Assembly (NCBI RefSeq): GCF_014656395.1
Contig: NZ_BNCI01000002.1
Coordinates: forward strand, 1,178,001 to 1,242,000
DNA: 64,000 nucleotides
Source of the DNA: Kordiimonas sediminis
GTDB lineage: Bacteria > Pseudomonadota > Alphaproteobacteria > Sphingomonadales > Kordiimonadaceae
Reading direction: 5' to 3'
Numbering within the stretch: position 1 is the stretch's first letter; each line of letters opens with the position of its first letter. The notes beneath the pieces were generated by a model. That model was not told the origin of the DNA. It worked only from the letters and a program-made list of their open reading frames with translations, and did not search any database. Positions 60,741 to 64,000 of this stretch are shown in pieces. The translations under genes were made by a program, and so were the position numbers.

Positions 60741-63700
60741 TTATTCAGCAGGCTTTAACCGTGCCTGGCGGTTCTGGAACAGTCCCAGAATTTTTCCAAA
60801 GTCCAATTGCATCAAGGCAGGCAACATCAACAGCGTGAACAACGTAGACATTGCCATGCCCCCAACGATCGTAGCAGCCATACCGCGATAAATATCGCTA
60901 CCAGCACCGGGGAAGATAACCAGTGGCAACATCCCCATGATTGATGTCAGTGTGCTCATGAAAATTGGACGTACACGCAGGGCAATCGCGCGTTCGACCG
61001 CCTCCTTACGAGACAGGCCGTCCGCTTCCCCCTGACGGGTTTTAGCAACCAGCAGAATGGCGTTATTGACCACAAGCCCCAACAGGATGATGAAACCAAT
61101 CATCGTCAAGAGGTCAAGCGGTGCAAAACTAATCTGATTGAGAAGATTAAGCGCCAGCACACCGCCCACCGTTGCAAGCGGGATCGTCACCACAACAGTC
61201 AGTGCATCCCGCAAAGACCGGAACAGTGCCGCCAGGATCAAAAACAGTAAGCCAAGCGCCAGCACAAAGTTCGTAGCAAGCGATGAAACAGCCCGGTCGA
61301 GCGCATCGGCACTACCACCATAGGTGATGGTTGCACCAGCGGGCAGCTGTGCCTTGATCTGTGGTTCAACCTTTTCTCTCAAAATGGTGACCATATCTTC
61401 AAGCGGCATGCCGTCAGGCTGATTAATATTGAAGGTTACAGTCCGGCGGCGGTTCACACGCTGAATGAAGGTTGGCCCAACACCACGTTCAATAGTCACC
61501 AGATCACCCAGTGGCACCGTACCTCCACGCGGCGTTGCGAGCGGAATATTCTGTAAGATTTCCGGTGCAGCCCAATCATCAGCCTTAAGGATCATATCAA
61601 CGCGCTTGTCACCGTCAAAATGTTCCCCGAGCCAAAGACCATCACCAAGCGCCCGCACAATCTGGGCTACGTCGTTACGGGAGTATCCGACTTCAGCCAG
61701 ACGGCGGTCATTCGGGATAATCTTCAGCTCAGGAGAAATAACATTGGGGTCGGGATTAGGCTGCGCCTGCGCACCAGGAATTGCCTCGGAGATCATACGC
61801 ATCGTTTGCATGGTAACATCCCGAAGCGCCCCAATGTCTTTAGAATGGATATTTAACTGGACAGAACCATTGCCGCCAAAACCACCAAACAGGTTCCCTT
61901 GTTGCGCAAAGAAGAATACATCAGGGAAGCCAGACAGTATTTCTTCACGGACAATAGTTTCCATTTCCTTGATGCGGCTTTGGTCGTTAATCCGTACACC
62001 CAGATTACCTGCCTGCCCATTTGGGAAGGTAATCACATAATAGTTTCTGAGCGACGGCTCCTTCTCTCCGCTCATATAGGGTGCCAGTCGTTCATTGATG
62101 ACCGAGATAATTTCTTCATCAACTGTCTCAATATTCGACCCGGACGGGAACATAATGAAGGCATCAACTGCATCCCGCTTCACGGGCGGCAGATAGTTCA
62201 GGTTTGGCAGCATATACCAGCTCAGACCGACCGCAGCTGTAGCCAGGCCCGCCACCACTGCGCCTTGACGCAGCGGTGTCCGTGTTATCTTCATAATTAA
62301 GGTAGACAGTCTGGTTGCGTGCCCGCCACTTGACGGGTTTTGCGGTAACTTTCTTAACCATGTGCGGGCAAGAACAGGCAACACCGTCACGGCCGCGATC
62401 AGGGACATACCCACGCCGATTGCGATGGTCAGTGCAAGATCGGCAAAGAGCTGTCCTTCAACGTCCTCAAGAAACAGGATAGGCACAAAAATAGCGATCG
62501 TTGTTGCCGTGGACGCCAACAATGCGCCCCACACCTCACGCGCACCAAGAAGTGCGGCAATCTCCATCTTTTCGCCCTTCTCCCGCATGCGTACAATATT
62601 TTCCAGAACCACAATGGCGGCATCCAGTACCATCCCGGTAGCAAATGCCAGTCCGGCCAGCGAGATCACATTCACGGTTCGGCCAAAAACACCCAAGACG
62701 ACAACAGTTGTCAACAGACAGACGGGTATCATGAGGGCAATCAAAAGAGTTGCACGGATTTGTCTCAGGAAGAGCCAAAGCACCCCAACCGCCAGCAACA
62801 CACCAATAACAAGATTGCTGCCAAGAAGGTTAATCGCACGGGTAATGAAAACGGACGGATCAAATGATTTTTCAATGGCGATGCCTTGCTCTGCAAGAAT
62901 GCCAGCATTCATCTCGTCCAGTTCATCAGTGAGGCGCTGGATAGTAGACAGTACATTGGCCCCAGATTCGCGCACTACACGCATGCCAATCGCAGGGTTA
63001 CCGTTCTGATACACAACTTGGTTATTTGGTGCAGACCCAACAGAGACAGTTGCAATATCCCCCAAATATACAGGACTACCATTCCGCCAGTCTAATACCA
63101 GTGCTTCCAGTTCGCCCGGCTCATACTTGCCTTGAAAGTTCAGCAAATACCGGCGACGGCCTACTTCAAGGTACCCACCGGAGCTATCTACCGTCCTGCC
63201 AACACTGCGAACAATGCTGGAAATATCAATACCCAGTTCCGAAGCACGTACGGGATCAAAAGAAATTTGCAGTTGATCACCCTGTCCTGCACCTGCTTCA
63301 ATAGAAATATCGGCAATACCATCAATCGCCGTCAGTCGCGGTACGACATTATCCTCGATAAAAGAAACATACTCGTCCTGTGCAAGAACGCTGTCTTCCC
63401 GGAATTGAGTAAACAGGTAAATCAATGTTTCGCCGGTCGGGTTACCACCATTCATCAATATTTGTGGTCTGTCCGCATCGGCAGGTAGAGGTGGCAACCG
63501 GTTCAGACGACTGATGACCTCCATCAGCGTCCTGTCCATATCAGCGCCGAGCGAGAATTCCAGCGATACATAGCCAAAGGAAGGATTGGAGAAAGTTCTA
63601 ATCTCTTCAAGGCCCGGCAAGCCCAGCATAACTTCTTCGATTGGTTCAATAATCTCTGATTCTATCTCTGACGGACTTGCCGCCCGCCAGAATGTCTGCA

Positions 63701-63842
63701 CACCTAGCTGAGGCCGCTCTATCTCCGGGAACAACTGCACCGGTAGACGTGTCAGCATCATTATGCCAAGAATTATCACCATGGCCGTTAAGACGAAAAC
63801 AGCCGCCGGATTCTTCAAGCTTTTTTCAGTCAAATTCATCAC
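60741..63842 (-). CDS. RND efflux permease (HAE1-like)
   Basis: The 1033-residue permease has 12 expected transmembrane helices and two large periplasmic loops. Conserved features include LFPEIERPQ, the TM4 segment GMVLDAAIVVLENI and the TM10 segment GLVVNNAILLVAKT. In the proton relay only one TM4 Asp is kept (AcrB Asp408 position is Ala) and the TM10 Lys940 position is Asn, like some CzcA-type pumps. It is the first gene of the operon. Bases 63843-64000 upstream hold its presumed promoter, which I cannot place. Confidence 0.92.
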   Translation of the reverse strand: MMNLTEKSLKNPAAVFVLTAMVIILGIMMLTRLPVQLFPEIERPQLGVQTFWRAASPSEIESEIIEPIEEVMLGLPGLEEIRTFSNPSFGYVSLEFSLGADMDRTLMEVISRLNRLPPLPADADRPQILMNGGNPTGETLIYLFTQFREDSVLAQDEYVSFIEDNVVPRLTAIDGIADISIEAGAGQGDQLQISFDPVRASELGIDISSIVRSVGRTVDSSGGYLEVGRRRYLLNFQGKYEPGELEALVLDWRNGSPVYLGDIATVSVGSAPNNQVVYQNGNPAIGMRVVRESGANVLSTIQRLTDELDEMNAGILAEQGIAIEKSFDPSVFITRAINLLGSNLVIGVLLAVGVLWLFLRQIRATLLIALMIPVCLLTTVVVLGVFGRTVNVISLAGLAFATGMVLDAAIVVLENIVRMREKGEKMEIAALLGAREVWGALLASTATTIAIFVPILFLEDVEGQLFADLALTIAIGVGMSLIAAVTVLPVLARTWLRKLPQNPSSGGHATRLSTLIMKITRTPLRQGAVVAGLATAAVGLSWYMLPNLNYLPPVKRDAVDAFIMFPSGSNIETVDEEIISVINERLAPYMSGEKEPSLRNYYVITFPNGQAGNLGVRINDQSRIKEMETIVREEILSGFPDVFFFAQQGNLFGGFGGNGSVQLNIHSKDIGALRDVTMQTMRMISEAIPGAQAQPNPDPNVISPELKIIPNDRRLAEVGYSRNDVAQIVRALGDGLWLGEHFDGDKRVDMILKADDWAAPEILQNIPLATPRGGTVPLGDLVTIERGVGPTFIQRVNRRRTVTFNINQPDGMPLEDMVTILREKVEPQIKAQLPAGATITYGGSADALDRAVSSLATNFVLALGLLFLILAALFRSLRDALTVVVTIPLATVGGVLALNLLNQISFAPLDLLTMIGFIILLGLVVNNAILLVAKTRQGEADGLSRKEAVERAIALRVRPIFMSTLTSIMGMLPLVIFPGAGSDIYRGMAATIVGGMAMSTLFTLLMLPALMQLDFGKILGLFQNRQARLKPAE

Positions 63843-64000
63843 AATACCCTCGCTTTGGTCTTTTGCTTTTTTTTCTTTATGACCTCGGCAGACATCAAAG
63901 GGTATGCGCTTGCGATAAAATGCTTTGGCTATGCGGCGAAGTGTGACTTGCTGCCTTAAAAGGGAAAATGGCGCTAACCTTAGGTTTAGAATAGCGAAAG

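Noticed and set aside
1-64000. tRNA, rRNA, CRISPR arrays, insertion sequences, prophage or origin
   Set aside because: No T-loop/anticodon patterns, regular repeat arrays, transposase frames or DnaA-box clusters were seen in a manual read.

Overview
The window looks like chromosomal DNA of a motile, probably marine alphaproteobacterium. The lineage evidence is direct: FlbT and FlaF beside short flagellins, a pdxJ-rnc-era-recO-parC block linked to spoT-pyrE and rpoZ-folK, 6S RNA ahead of 5-formyltetrahydrofolate cyclo-ligase, a DUF3572 protein ahead of DNA polymerase IV, and candidate SOS boxes of the alphaproteobacterial form GTTC-N7-GTTC. A Kordiimonas-like organism is possible but is only inference. 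I see no tRNA, rRNA, insertion sequence, prophage or CRISPR.

Layout. 1-9.2 kb is a flagellin modification and flagellin locus: a transketolase half, a fused cytidylyltransferase/PseG-like protein, a NeuB-like synthase without its SAF domain and a TPR glycosyltransferase of FlmG type on the minus strand, then flbT, flaF, two near-identical flagellins and flaG on the plus strand. 9.4-16 kb holds a MoxR/CoxE-like pair, a TonB-like secreted protein, alkaline phosphatase with two candidate Pho boxes, an exported methyltransferase and a response regulator/Hpt pair. 16-27 kb is the housekeeping block (parC, recO, era, rnc, pdxJ, DUF2062, pyrE, spoT, rpoZ, folK, NYN protein, family 5 uracil-DNA glycosylase). 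27.4-30.3 kb is a TonB receptor plus an NTF2-like protein, followed by smpB and dapA. 32-42.6 kb holds signalling, protease, oxidoreductase and envelope genes. 42.6-45.8 kb holds a DUF3572-HAD-dinB operon and a diguanylate cyclase. 46-56.9 kb is mixed metabolism and repair, with 6S RNA at 55.15 kb. 56.9-63.8 kb is an RND efflux operon with its own LytS/LytTR-type two-component pair.

The strongest unlisted signal is a regulatory circuit. Both flagellins have sigma-54 promoters (GG-N10-GC) about 100 bp downstream of clusters of a 13-bp motif resembling GGCAA-N3-TTGCC. Both mRNAs are predicted to start with a chain of three short hairpins whose stems differ in sequence but stay paired, the last one burying the Shine-Dalgarno sequence. 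The same 13-bp motif and a consensus sigma-54 promoter precede the diguanylate cyclase at 45.1 kb, tying it to the flagellar regulon. A weaker sigma-54 match precedes the flmG-like glycosylation operon. Flagellin synthesis, its glycosylation and c-di-GMP production therefore look co-scheduled.
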